A program made the translations under genes and the position numbers. Shown piece after piece: positions 17,224 through 25,774 of a stretch of 54,744 nucleotides of DNA (the first letter of the stretch is position 1; each line of letters starts with the position of its first letter). The stretch is from contig JAESRX010000015.1 of assembly GCA_016764435.1 (NCBI GenBank), positions 1 to 54,744 of the forward strand, in the 5' to 3' direction. This DNA comes from Flavobacteriaceae bacterium. Its GTDB lineage: Bacteria; Bacteroidota; Bacteroidia; Flavobacteriales; Flavobacteriaceae. The notes under the pieces are model-generated. The model searched no databases and had not been told where the DNA came from. It saw only the letters and a program-made list of their open reading frames with translations.

Positions 17224-17646
17224 ATGGAGGAAAAAAAACAAAAATACGACCGTGCGTACATGAGAATGGCGCATGAATGGGCGAAATTATCACATTGTGA
17301 ACGCAAAAAAGTAGGCGCTTTAATTGTTAAAGACCGCATGATTATTTCTGATGGATTTAATGGTGCACCTACAGGTTTTGATAATTGCTGTGAGGATGAA
17401 AACGATGTAACTCAATGGTATGTGTTGCATGCAGAAGCGAATGCTATTTTAAAAGTGGCAAGTTCTGCGCAGTCTAGTAAGGATGCCACGTTATATATCA
17501 CACTTTCCCCTTGTAAAGAATGTAGTAAGTTAATTCACCAGGCAGGAATCAAGCGCGTGGTATATCAAACAGCATATAAAGACACAGAGGGCGTTGATTT
17601 TTTACTGTCAGCAGGCGTAGAAATTGTACATCTTAAAGAATTATAA
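17224..17646 (+). CDS. dCMP deaminase family protein
   Basis: 140 residues from the ATG at 17224; the in-frame GTG at 17206 has weaker support and would add a non-conserved leader. The zinc deaminase signature is complete: His69-Ala-Glu71 and Cys97-x-x-Cys100 (PCKEC). The FNGAPTGFDNC segment marks the ComEB/dCMP deaminase group, which converts dCMP to dUMP for dTMP synthesis. Its TAA stop overlaps the next ATG by one base, so translation of the protease is probably coupled. Confidence 0.92.
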   Translation: MEEKKQKYDRAYMRMAHEWAKLSHCERKKVGALIVKDRMIISDGFNGAPTGFDNCCEDENDVTQWYVLHAEANAILKVASSAQSSKDATLYITLSPCKECSKLIHQAGIKRVVYQTAYKDTEGVDFLLSAGVEIVHLKEL

Positions 17647-19214
17647 TGAAAAGTAACGTAAAAAATTTACCGATAATAGTTGCCATAGCCGTGGTGCTAG
17701 GAATGGTGATAGGCAATGTATTAAATTACGAGAAAGGAACCGTTGTTTTTCGTGGATCGGCGAGTGAGCTTAAGATGAAGCGTCTCATGGATTATATTGA
17801 GTATGATTACGTGGACGAAGTGGATGTAGAGGAACTTTTAGATGATGCCATTACGGTGATGCTAAAGAAACTAGATCCACATTCTGTGTATATCCCAAAG
17901 GATAAATTACAGCGTATTACGGAAACGATGCAAGGGAAATTTGATGGAATAGGCGTGCAGTTTTTAATGCATCAGGATACGGTAACTATAACCAAGGTGA
18001 TGCCTAATGGGCCCAGTAAAAAAGCAGGACTTCAGGCAGGAGATCGGATTTTAATTTCTAATAATGACACCTTATTTGGCCGTGATTACTCCTCGACTAA
18101 AATCATGGGCTTTTTAAAAGGAAGTTCCCGTTCAAAAATTAAACTTACTATTTATAGAAGAAGTTTAGACTCGGTACTTTCTATCGATTTAAAACGTGGT
18201 AAAATTGCCATTGCAAGTGTGGCAGGCTATCACATGATGAGTGATCATATTGGTTATATCTATATTGAGCGTTTTGCACGTACTACGTACGATGAATTCA
18301 AAATAGCACTGACGGAGTTACAGGCACGAGGAATGAAAACACTAGTCTTGGATTTAAGAAATAATCCAGGTGGATTTATGGGAGTAGCCAATCGTATTAT
18401 CGATGAATTTTTAGAAGATGATAAATTAATCGTTTTTACAAAAAGTAAAAATGGAAGTATTCAGGAATCTTTTGCTACGGAAAAAGGAGCTTTTGAAACT
18501 GGAGACTTATATGTATTAATCAATGAAAATTCGGCTTCGGCAAGTGAGATTGTTGCGGGAGCATTGCAAGACAATGATAAAGGAACGATTGTAGGACGTC
18601 GTTCGTTTGGGAAAGGATTGGTGCAGCAGGAAATGGACTTGGGAGATGGTTCTGCGGTGAGGTTAACTACTTCTAGGTACTATACACCAACAGGGAGGTC
18701 TATTCAGAAACCCTATTCCCACACAGATAATGAGAAATATTACCATAGTTTTATGGAACGTATGCAATCAGGAGAATTGGTTTCTAAAGACAGTATAAAA
18801 GTGGTAGACTCCTTAAAATTCACAACTCCGAAAGGGAAGGTTGTGTATGGAGGAGGAGGGATTATTCCAGATGTTTTTGTTGGTATCGATACGAAGTTTA
18901 GTTTGACTAACCGCCTATTTATGGAACTCAATAATTGGGTGTTTATTTATGTAGACAACCACAGAGCGCCATTGAAAAAATGGCAATTGGAAGATTTTGT
19001 GCTTAATTTTGATAAAAAAGATAAAATATTAGCGTCCTTTATCGCTTCGTTAGACGAAAAAACAACCCTTACTTCGCGTGTTAAAGAAGAATTGAAATTA
19101 TACCTTAGAGCGTTGGTCGCACAACAGTTATTTGATGATTTAGGGTATTATACCATCATTCGGGTAGAAGATCCAATGATTAAAAAGGTGATGGAATTAG
19201 ATGCGCAAAACTAA
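17646..19214 (+). CDS. C-terminal processing protease (S41, CtpA-like)
   Basis: 522 residues. An N-terminal membrane anchor (8-25), a PDZ domain (about 97-175, FDGIGVQF to LTIYRR) and the S41 catalytic domain follow in order. The catalytic Ser is probably Ser298 in ENSASASEI, with Lys323 (SFGKG) 25 residues later, the same spacing as in E. coli Prc. It cleaves C-termini of periplasmic or envelope proteins. It overlaps the deaminase stop by one base and precedes lpxH by 33 bp, so the three are one operon. Confidence 0.92.
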   Translation: MKSNVKNLPIIVAIAVVLGMVIGNVLNYEKGTVVFRGSASELKMKRLMDYIEYDYVDEVDVEELLDDAITVMLKKLDPHSVYIPKDKLQRITETMQGKFDGIGVQFLMHQDTVTITKVMPNGPSKKAGLQAGDRILISNNDTLFGRDYSSTKIMGFLKGSSRSKIKLTIYRRSLDSVLSIDLKRGKIAIASVAGYHMMSDHIGYIYIERFARTTYDEFKIALTELQARGMKTLVLDLRNNPGGFMGVANRIIDEFLEDDKLIVFTKSKNGSIQESFATEKGAFETGDLYVLINENSASASEIVAGALQDNDKGTIVGRRSFGKGLVQQEMDLGDGSAVRLTTSRYYTPTGRSIQKPYSHTDNEKYYHSFMERMQSGELVSKDSIKVVDSLKFTTPKGKVVYGGGGIIPDVFVGIDTKFSLTNRLFMELNNWVFIYVDNHRAPLKKWQLEDFVLNFDKKDKILASFIASLDEKTTLTSRVKEELKLYLRALVAQQLFDDLGYYTIIRVEDPMIKKVMELDAQN

Positions 19215-19247
19215 TTGTAGTAATTTTGTAGTTATTAAATCATAATT

Positions 19248-20000
19248 TTGAGTAGAGAAACTAAAATATATTTTGCTTCTGATCAACATTTGGGAGCGCC
19301 TACACCTGCATTGAGCAGGCCAAGAGAGGTGAAATTTGTACAGTGGTTGGATCGGGTAAAAGACGATGCGGAGGCTATTTTTATCTTAGGGGACTTGTTC
19401 GATTTTTGGTTTGAATATAAAACCGTTGTTCCTAAAGGCTTTGTTCGGGTTCTTGGAAAACTAGCTGAAATAAGGGACAGTGGGATTCCTGTCTATTTTT
19501 TTGCAGGGAATCACGATTTATGGATGGATGATTATTTTGAAAAAGAATTAAACATCCCTGTCTTCTATAAACCTCAAGAATTCACCTTTCATGGAAAGAC
19601 TTTTTTAGTGGGGCATGGTGATGGTCTTGGTCCTCATGATAAAGGATATAAACGTATGAAAAAGGTATTTACTAATCCGTTTTCTAAATGGTTATACCGT
19701 TGGTTACATCCCGATATAGGGATGCGTTTAGCACAGTATTTATCCGTAAAAAATAAATTGATTTCTGGAGATGAAGACGTGGTGTTTTTAGGAGAAGAGA
19801 ATGAGTGGTTGGTACAATATGTAAAAAGAAAACTTACAGAAAAACACACGGATTATTTTGTGTTTGGACACCGGCATTTACCCATGGTTATAGACCTAGA
19901 TAATGGTTCGAAATATATAAATTTGGGAGATTGGATTTCCCATTTTACCTACGCTGTTTTAGAAGACGGTGAAATGAAATTAAAGAAACAGGAGGATTAA
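19248..20000 (+). CDS. lpxH: UDP-2,3-diacylglucosamine diphosphatase LpxH
   Basis: 250 residues of a calcineurin-like phosphoesterase with the full metal set: Asp12/His14 (SDQHLG), Asp49 (LGDLFDFW), Asn87-His88 (GNHD), His122 (GHGDG) and His207/His209 (GHRH). It removes UMP from UDP-diacylglucosamine to give lipid X in lipid A synthesis at the inner membrane. The start is a TTG: an in-frame TAA at 19242-19244 leaves no upstream ATG, and the sequence reaches the first metal motif only 11 residues later. It is the last gene of the deaminase-protease-lpxH cluster. Confidence 0.9.
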   Translation: MSRETKIYFASDQHLGAPTPALSRPREVKFVQWLDRVKDDAEAIFILGDLFDFWFEYKTVVPKGFVRVLGKLAEIRDSGIPVYFFAGNHDLWMDDYFEKELNIPVFYKPQEFTFHGKTFLVGHGDGLGPHDKGYKRMKKVFTNPFSKWLYRWLHPDIGMRLAQYLSVKNKLISGDEDVVFLGEENEWLVQYVKRKLTEKHTDYFVFGHRHLPMVIDLDNGSKYINLGDWISHFTYAVLEDGEMKLKKQED

Positions 20001-20087
20001 AGAAGATAGATAGCGCTGGATTTAGCCTTAAAAACTAGTCAGAATTTGTGTGCTTGTATTCATTTAGTCAGTTGATTTTTGATTGTG

Positions 20088-20132
20088 AAAAAGGTGTAAC
20101 ATTGTTGTTTAAGAACAGTGTTACACCTTTTA
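20088..20132. terminator. Strong bidirectional terminator between lpxH and the TonB receptor
   Basis: A 17-bp stem, AAAGGTGTAACATTGTT (20090-20106) with AACAGTGTTACACCTTT (20114-20130), has one G-T wobble and a 7-nt loop. It sits between converging genes and is flanked by A and T on the two sides. Confidence 0.9.
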
Positions 20133-20145
20133 AGTTTAGACTTTT

Positions 20146-22821
20146 TTAGAATTGATAGGACAATCCTACTTTTAAGATGGTACCGTTAAAACCAAATTGA
20201 TTCACTTCCCAAGGGTATTTAAATCGCCCTCCTAAATCAGTGACAAAATCTCCTTTTGTTTCGATGGTGTCTGGGTATACGTTTAGTAAATTATTGACTG
20301 TAAATGTTCCAGTAAGTTTCTTAGTGAACTGATATCCTAGGTTTAAATCAGTGATTACTTTTCCTGAAAAGGTTTGATCGTAAGCACTGTCTTCAGTAGG
20401 TAATAAAGAACCTCCTGGACCTAATGGTGCTCCGTTTAATCCCCTGTCTGTATGAGCCCAAGTTACTTTTCCAAAGTACGTATTGTTTAAATGGATGTTT
20501 AGCTTGTTAATTTTGTAGTTCAGTCCAAATAGTACTTTTGTTTTTGGTCGGGCGGATGTAATACGAGATTGTTCCTTACGGTCAAAAATTTCATAGCCAT
20601 TTGTTGCTAAAACTGTTGGTGTTTTAATTTTTCCGTCAATTTTGGTCTCATTCCAGTTTGCGCTTAATGTCACGCCTAACAGGCCCTTTCCTAAAGCGAT
20701 GCGGTTATAGTTGATCACTAAATCCACTCCTTTAGTATCCGTGTTGACAGCGTTAATAAAGAACTTCATACTGGTAATGTTATTGTCTATTAGGATTTGT
20801 TCTAGAGCGTTTATGGTTGAATCATCACTGTCATTAGAGATGGTACTGGTAAATAGTACACGGTCAGCCACTTTAACATTGTAAAAATCTGTAGATATAG
20901 TTAGGTTTTTCATTGGCTTAAATGTTATTCCTGCACTGATGTTTTTGGACGTTTCTGCATGTAATTGTGGCACACCTAATTGATCACGTATCACTGGATC
21001 GTGGTTGTTGAAAGTTCCTTGGTTGGAAATGCTATCGTCAGAAACTAAGGTTTGGATATTACTCAAGTTAATTTGGTGTAAACTAGGAGCTCTAAACCCA
21101 GTACTATAAGAAGCTCTAATGGCGCCTTTAGTTCCTAGTTTATAGCGAGCGTTTACTTTCCAAGAGGAGTTGCCTCCAAAATCAGAGTAATCTTCATATC
21201 TATAGGCTCCACCTATTAAAAATTTATCCGTGATGTCGTAGTCTATATTAACATAGGCTCCATAGTTATTTCTTGATTCATCAACGGCGTTTGCAGGGCT
21301 GATCCCAGGAAAGGATACTGTTCCTCCACCGGCATAAGATGCTTCTTCTCCAGCGTTTGCTTTGAATCTTTCTTTTCTGGCTTCAATTCCTATGGCCATA
21401 CTAATGTCTCCAAAAGAACGTACTAAATCAAAATTTCCTATTAAACTATTAAATTGATAGCCTCCTGCGTAAAAAGAGGTAGGGCTACTCGCTCCTAAAT
21501 CTATATTTAAAGTATTGTTTATGGTGTAACCTACGTTGTTGAGTCCGAAAGTTCCACTCAAGTCCGCTTTAAATCCAAGAAAGTCAAATTTATATCCTGC
21601 ACTGTTAAAGAAATCCTGAATACTCGTTTCAAAGGTCGGTTGGAACCCTTGGTATTCCGTCCCAGGTGTGTGTAATAAATTATGAGGGTCAGCGATCCAG
21701 TATGGTGTACGGTATAAAGCGTAGCTTGTTCCTTTTCTAACATTCAATCCTCCAAAAGCATAAAATTCATTGTCATTCTTACTGGAAGGGAATGAAGCAT
21801 TGTAAAAAATTTCTCCTTTTTGTAGTTTTGGCTGTCCTACTTTCATCCCTAAATCTGGATTTTTTTGAATCCAAGGATTTGTTTCGTCTTGTCCGAAAAG
21901 GTTGTCTTTTCCAGGGGATCCAGCCCTGTTGGTTTCTTCTTGTTTATAATAAGAAAGTGTCATGTTGATATAACCTTTCTTTCCAACGCTTAGCGTCGTA
22001 TTTAGGTCCGCTCCAATATTAAATCCATCTCCCTCTGTGGTGATGCCAGAAGTAACGGATAGTGTAGAGTAGGATACATTTTTCTTTAAAATGATGTTTA
22101 CCACTCCGGCAATAGCGTCCGATCCATATTGTGCAGATGCTCCGTCTCTCAGTACTTCCACACGTTCTATAGCCGCTGTTGGGATACTTTTCATGTCCGT
22201 TCCTACCTCTCCTTTTCCAGGAGTGTCATTAATATATAGGAGTGCACTTTGATTTTTTCTTTTCCCATTGATTAATACCAAGGTTCTACTGGGGCCTAAA
22301 CCTCTCAAGTCTGCAGGGTCAAAATGTGCCGTGGCATCCGAAATGGTTTGTTGGGTAGAATTGTAGGAAGGTATTTTATAGGTTAACATATGGTCAATAC
22401 TTGTCTGTCCACTAGATTTTAATTCTTGGACGCCTACATTGTCTACGGGTACTGGTGAATCTAAGATTGTTCTTGGTTTTGCTCTGTTCCCCGTAATTAT
22501 AACGGTTTCTAAGCTTACGTTGTCTTCGTGTAAGACAATGGTAATGTTAGTAGCACTGCTAATGGTTAAGGTGCTGCTTTTAAAACCGATAAAGGAAGCT
22601 TGAAGACTTGTAGGTATTTTAGAAACGTTCAGATTAAAATAACCCTCGGCATTAGAAGTGGTCCCATTGCTGGTTCCTGTTTCTATAACGGAGACATATG
22701 GAATACCTTCTCCTGAAGCGTCTGTCACTTTTCCAGAAGCTGTATTTTGAGCTTGTGATATTACAGGTGGAATTAGAAATAAAAGAATTATAAATGAATA
22801 AATAAACGATTTTCTTGTCAT
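20146..22821 (-). CDS. TonB-dependent receptor with carboxypeptidase-like N-domain
   Basis: 891 residues from the ATG at 22821, which gives a clean signal peptide (SFIYSFIILLFLIPPVISQAQ); the Met at 22866 would precede the promoter box. A CarboxypepD_reg-like domain (about 27-105, SGKVTDASGEGIPYVSV) precedes the plug (ADLRGLGPSRTLVLINGKR, GVVNIILKK) and a 22-strand-type barrel ending in VGLSYQF. It imports a ligand through the outer membrane with TonB energy. No SusD partner is adjacent, so it is not a classical polysaccharide locus. The ligand is not evident from sequence. Confidence 0.92.
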   Translation of the reverse strand: MTRKSFIYSFIILLFLIPPVISQAQNTASGKVTDASGEGIPYVSVIETGTSNGTTSNAEGYFNLNVSKIPTSLQASFIGFKSSTLTISSATNITIVLHEDNVSLETVIITGNRAKPRTILDSPVPVDNVGVQELKSSGQTSIDHMLTYKIPSYNSTQQTISDATAHFDPADLRGLGPSRTLVLINGKRKNQSALLYINDTPGKGEVGTDMKSIPTAAIERVEVLRDGASAQYGSDAIAGVVNIILKKNVSYSTLSVTSGITTEGDGFNIGADLNTTLSVGKKGYINMTLSYYKQEETNRAGSPGKDNLFGQDETNPWIQKNPDLGMKVGQPKLQKGEIFYNASFPSSKNDNEFYAFGGLNVRKGTSYALYRTPYWIADPHNLLHTPGTEYQGFQPTFETSIQDFFNSAGYKFDFLGFKADLSGTFGLNNVGYTINNTLNIDLGASSPTSFYAGGYQFNSLIGNFDLVRSFGDISMAIGIEARKERFKANAGEEASYAGGGTVSFPGISPANAVDESRNNYGAYVNIDYDITDKFLIGGAYRYEDYSDFGGNSSWKVNARYKLGTKGAIRASYSTGFRAPSLHQINLSNIQTLVSDDSISNQGTFNNHDPVIRDQLGVPQLHAETSKNISAGITFKPMKNLTISTDFYNVKVADRVLFTSTISNDSDDSTINALEQILIDNNITSMKFFINAVNTDTKGVDLVINYNRIALGKGLLGVTLSANWNETKIDGKIKTPTVLATNGYEIFDRKEQSRITSARPKTKVLFGLNYKINKLNIHLNNTYFGKVTWAHTDRGLNGAPLGPGGSLLPTEDSAYDQTFSGKVITDLNLGYQFTKKLTGTFTVNNLLNVYPDTIETKGDFVTDLGGRFKYPWEVNQFGFNGTILKVGLSYQF

Positions 22822-22842
22822 AATGCTGGTTTTTAGTAATTT

Positions 22843-22850
22843 CAAATATA
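22843..22850 (-). promoter_or_regulatory. -7 promoter box of the TonB-dependent receptor gene
   Basis: CAAATATA is TATATTTG on the minus strand, 22 bp before the ATG at 22821. It lies inside the longer possible reading frame and so supports the shorter start. Confidence 0.6.
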
Positions 22851-23057
22851 TATAATTTAATATCACATAAACATGTGGTTTCCCACAATTACAGGAAATA
22901 AATACCGTATTTTTTATCGAAGAACTATCAAATATGTATCAAAAGTGGATTAAAAACCAAGTTTTTAACCAATTTTTAACTAGAAAAATGAAAAAAAAGT
23001 AGGTATTTGCATGTCTTAATAAAGGGTGGTACATTCACGCAATAAATACGAAGATAC

Positions 23058-24065
23058 ATGACTGAAGAAAACAAACCGGCGATTGATATTAGAGCCATCA
23101 ACGAAAAAATCGAAAAGGAAAGTGCCTTTATAGATTTGTTGACCATGGAAATCAATAAAGTGATTGTAGGGCAAAAACACATGGTCGAAAGATTGTTGAT
23201 TGGACTGCTTGGAAATGGTCATATCTTATTGGAAGGGGTGCCAGGATTGGCAAAAACACTGGTTATTAACACCTTGTCTAAAGCCATAGATGCTTCTTTT
23301 AGTCGTGTTCAATTTACTCCGGATTTATTACCTGCAGATATTGTAGGTACGATGATATACAATATAAAGGACAATGAGTTTTCTATTAAAAAAGGACCCA
23401 TTTTCGCTAACTTTGTATTGGCGGATGAGATAAACCGTGCTCCGGCAAAAGTGCAATCAGCATTGTTAGAAGCCATGCAGGAACGTCAAGTAACTATAGG
23501 TGACACCACATTTAAATTAGATGCTCCATTTTTAGTAATGGCCACGCAAAATCCAGTAGAGCAGGAAGGAACTTATCCTTTACCCGAAGCGCAGGTGGAT
23601 AGGTTTATGTTAAAGACTATTATTGACTATCCTAAAATGGAAGAGGAGCAGTTAATTATGCGCATGAACTTAAAAGGGACTTATGAGAAAATTAATCCTG
23701 TGGTAAGTGTCGCACAAATTTTACGTGCACGTGAAGCTGTGAAAGAGGTGTACATGGATGAAAAAATAGAAAAATATATTTTAGACATCGTTTTTGCAAC
23801 AAGGTATCCTTCTAATTATAAGTTGGATGAATTAACAGGCTTGATTAGTTTTGGTGCTTCACCAAGGGGAAGTATCAACCTAGCAATGGCCGCGAAATGT
23901 TATGCGTTTATTAAGCGTCGTGGGTATGTAATTCCTGAAGATGTGCGTGCAGTAGTACATGATGTATTACGTCACCGTATTGGCTTAACCTATGAAGCGG
24001 AAGCGGAAAATGTGACTTCGGAAGATATCATTAATAAAATTGTAAACGAAATAGAAGTGCCTTAG
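23058..24065 (+). CDS. MoxR-family AAA+ ATPase, first gene of the Bat operon
   Basis: 335 residues. Walker A is GVPGLAKT (60-67) and Walker B VLADEIN (120-126), with the MoxR-specific FTPDLLPADIVGT and TQNPVEQEGTYPLPEAQVDRF blocks, a sensor-1 Asn and a C-terminal lid (AAA_lid). MoxR proteins act as chaperones for VWA-domain partners, here DUF58, BatA and BatB downstream. It begins a tightly packed nine-gene operon (gaps of 0-56 bp). No TAnnTTTG box is clear in the 236 bp before it. Confidence 0.95.
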   Translation: MTEENKPAIDIRAINEKIEKESAFIDLLTMEINKVIVGQKHMVERLLIGLLGNGHILLEGVPGLAKTLVINTLSKAIDASFSRVQFTPDLLPADIVGTMIYNIKDNEFSIKKGPIFANFVLADEINRAPAKVQSALLEAMQERQVTIGDTTFKLDAPFLVMATQNPVEQEGTYPLPEAQVDRFMLKTIIDYPKMEEEQLIMRMNLKGTYEKINPVVSVAQILRAREAVKEVYMDEKIEKYILDIVFATRYPSNYKLDELTGLISFGASPRGSINLAMAAKCYAFIKRRGYVIPEDVRAVVHDVLRHRIGLTYEAEAENVTSEDIINKIVNEIEVP

Positions 24066-24068
24066 GAT

Positions 24069-24890
24069 ATGATAGAAATAAACGTAGATAAAAGAGAAAA
24101 AACGTATTTCATTCTGTTAGTAATTGTCTCGGTACTATTGATTGTACCTGTGATTTTTATGTTGCCTGTTTTGCTACCGTTGAGTTTGCTTGTATTGCTG
24201 GGGCAAGGTTTGTTAATTGGCCATGTGAAAGGAAATGGTGTCCGTGTTTCGGAAGTGCAGTTTCCTGAGATATACAAGATCGTTGTCAAGCAATCAGAAC
24301 AGCTGGGACTCCCGGATATTCCTAAAGTGTATATTATGGAATCGGGCGGTGTACTCAATGCATTTGCAACTCGTTTTTTAGGTTTTAACTATGTGCTATT
24401 ATACAGTGAATTGGTAGAAGTTTCTTATGATAAAGGGCGCGATGTCATGGAGTTTGTTATTGGCCATGAATTGGGACATATCAAGAGAAATCATATCAAT
24501 AAAAAATTATGGACATTTCCTGCTCAGTGGATGCCTTTTTTAGCCCAAGCCTATTCGAGAGCTTGTGAAAATACCTGTGATAATATTGGGTTTAGCTTAA
24601 ATCAGAGTGGAGCGGAACAAGGAATATTAGTATTGGCCGTAGGTCCTAAATTGGCAAAAAAAATAAATGCAGTAGCGTTTTATAAACAGCAATATACGGA
24701 AACTGGTTTTTGGGTATGGTTGTCAGAAAAACTGGCGTATCATCCGCATTTATCCAAACGGGTACGCTTGGAAAAAGACACCTTTGTAATTGGAGGAGGT
24801 TTGAGAGAAAAAGAAGAAGCGGTGTTGGAAAAAGAAATGGAACCAGTGGTAAATATAGAAGATTACAGTAAGTATTTACCTAAAAATTAA
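24069..24890 (+). CDS. M48-family membrane metallopeptidase inside the Bat operon
   Basis: 273 residues. Two hydrophobic segments (12-50) anchor it; the zinc motif is HELGH (133-137), with Glu167 in SRACENTCDNIG as likely third ligand. FYIxxxGxxNAFATR-like sequence (ESGGVLNAFATRFLG) is typical of M48. HtpX/M48 enzymes degrade misfolded membrane proteins. It sits 3 bp after moxR and 11 bp before DUF58; this protease is not part of the commonly described BatABCDE set, so it may be a quality-control or processing subunit of the Bat machine. Confidence 0.88.
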   Translation: MIEINVDKREKTYFILLVIVSVLLIVPVIFMLPVLLPLSLLVLLGQGLLIGHVKGNGVRVSEVQFPEIYKIVVKQSEQLGLPDIPKVYIMESGGVLNAFATRFLGFNYVLLYSELVEVSYDKGRDVMEFVIGHELGHIKRNHINKKLWTFPAQWMPFLAQAYSRACENTCDNIGFSLNQSGAEQGILVLAVGPKLAKKINAVAFYKQQYTETGFWVWLSEKLAYHPHLSKRVRLEKDTFVIGGGLREKEEAVLEKEMEPVVNIEDYSKYLPKN

Positions 24891-24901
24891 GAGGCGCTAA
24901 G

Positions 24902-25774
24902 ATGGATACGAAAGAGTTATTAAAGAAGGTTCGAAAAATCGAAATTAAGACGCGACGCTTGTCAAATCATATATTTTCAGGAGAATATCACAGTTCCTTT
25001 AAAGGAAGAGGAATGACGTTTTCGGAGGTAAGACAGTATCAGTATGGCGATGATATTCGCGCGATTGACTGGAATGTAACCGCACGTTATAATGAACCTT
25101 ATATCAAGGTTTTTGAGGAGGAACGCGAACTGACCATGATGTTAATGGTGGATATAAGTGGTTCGGAATCCTTTGGGACTGCAACACAATTTAAACGTGA
25201 TACGGCTACAGAAATTGGGGCGACATTGGCCTTTTCTGCAACTCAAAATAATGACAAAGTTGGATTGATACTATTTTCGGATGAGATAGAACTTTTTATT
25301 CCGCCTAAAAAGGGAAGAAGTCACGTATTACGGATTATTAGAGAGCTGATAGAACACACGCCTAAAAGCAAAAAAACAGATATAAATGGTGCCCTAAAGT
25401 ACTTATCCAATGTGATAAAAAAACGCGCTATTGTATTTGTATTGTCGGATTTTATGGACACTAATTACCTGCGAACCTTAAAAATAGCGGGTAGAAAGCA
25501 CGATGTAACAGGCATTCGGATTTTTGACGTTCATGACGCGTCCATCCCTAACTTAGGAATGGTGCCGATGTTGGATGCGGAAACCGATGAGATTATGTTG
25601 GTAAATACAGGTTCGAAAAGTGTTCGGAATCAGTACAAAGCACATTATTTAAAAACAGTAGATTACTTTAATACATCCTTTAGTCATAGTGGAGCGGGTA
25701 CTATTAGTACGCGAATAGACGAAAGCTATGTAAAAAAACTATTGGGTTATTTTAAACATAAAGGAGGACGTTAG
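24902..25774 (+). CDS. DUF58 domain protein with VWA-like fold
   Basis: 290 residues. The DUF58 signature is complete: FSEVRQYQYGDDIRAIDW followed by NVTARYNEPYIK. The next strand carries VDISGSES, a MIDAS-like metal site (DxSxS). This family regularly accompanies MoxR and is thought to be its client or partner. No signal peptide is visible, so it likely acts on the cytoplasmic side. It is followed by the next gene with no gap (TAG then ATG). Confidence 0.92.
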   Translation: MDTKELLKKVRKIEIKTRRLSNHIFSGEYHSSFKGRGMTFSEVRQYQYGDDIRAIDWNVTARYNEPYIKVFEEERELTMMLMVDISGSESFGTATQFKRDTATEIGATLAFSATQNNDKVGLILFSDEIELFIPPKKGRSHVLRIIRELIEHTPKSKKTDINGALKYLSNVIKKRAIVFVLSDFMDTNYLRTLKIAGRKHDVTGIRIFDVHDASIPNLGMVPMLDAETDEIMLVNTGSKSVRNQYKAHYLKTVDYFNTSFSHSGAGTISTRIDESYVKKLLGYFKHKGGR

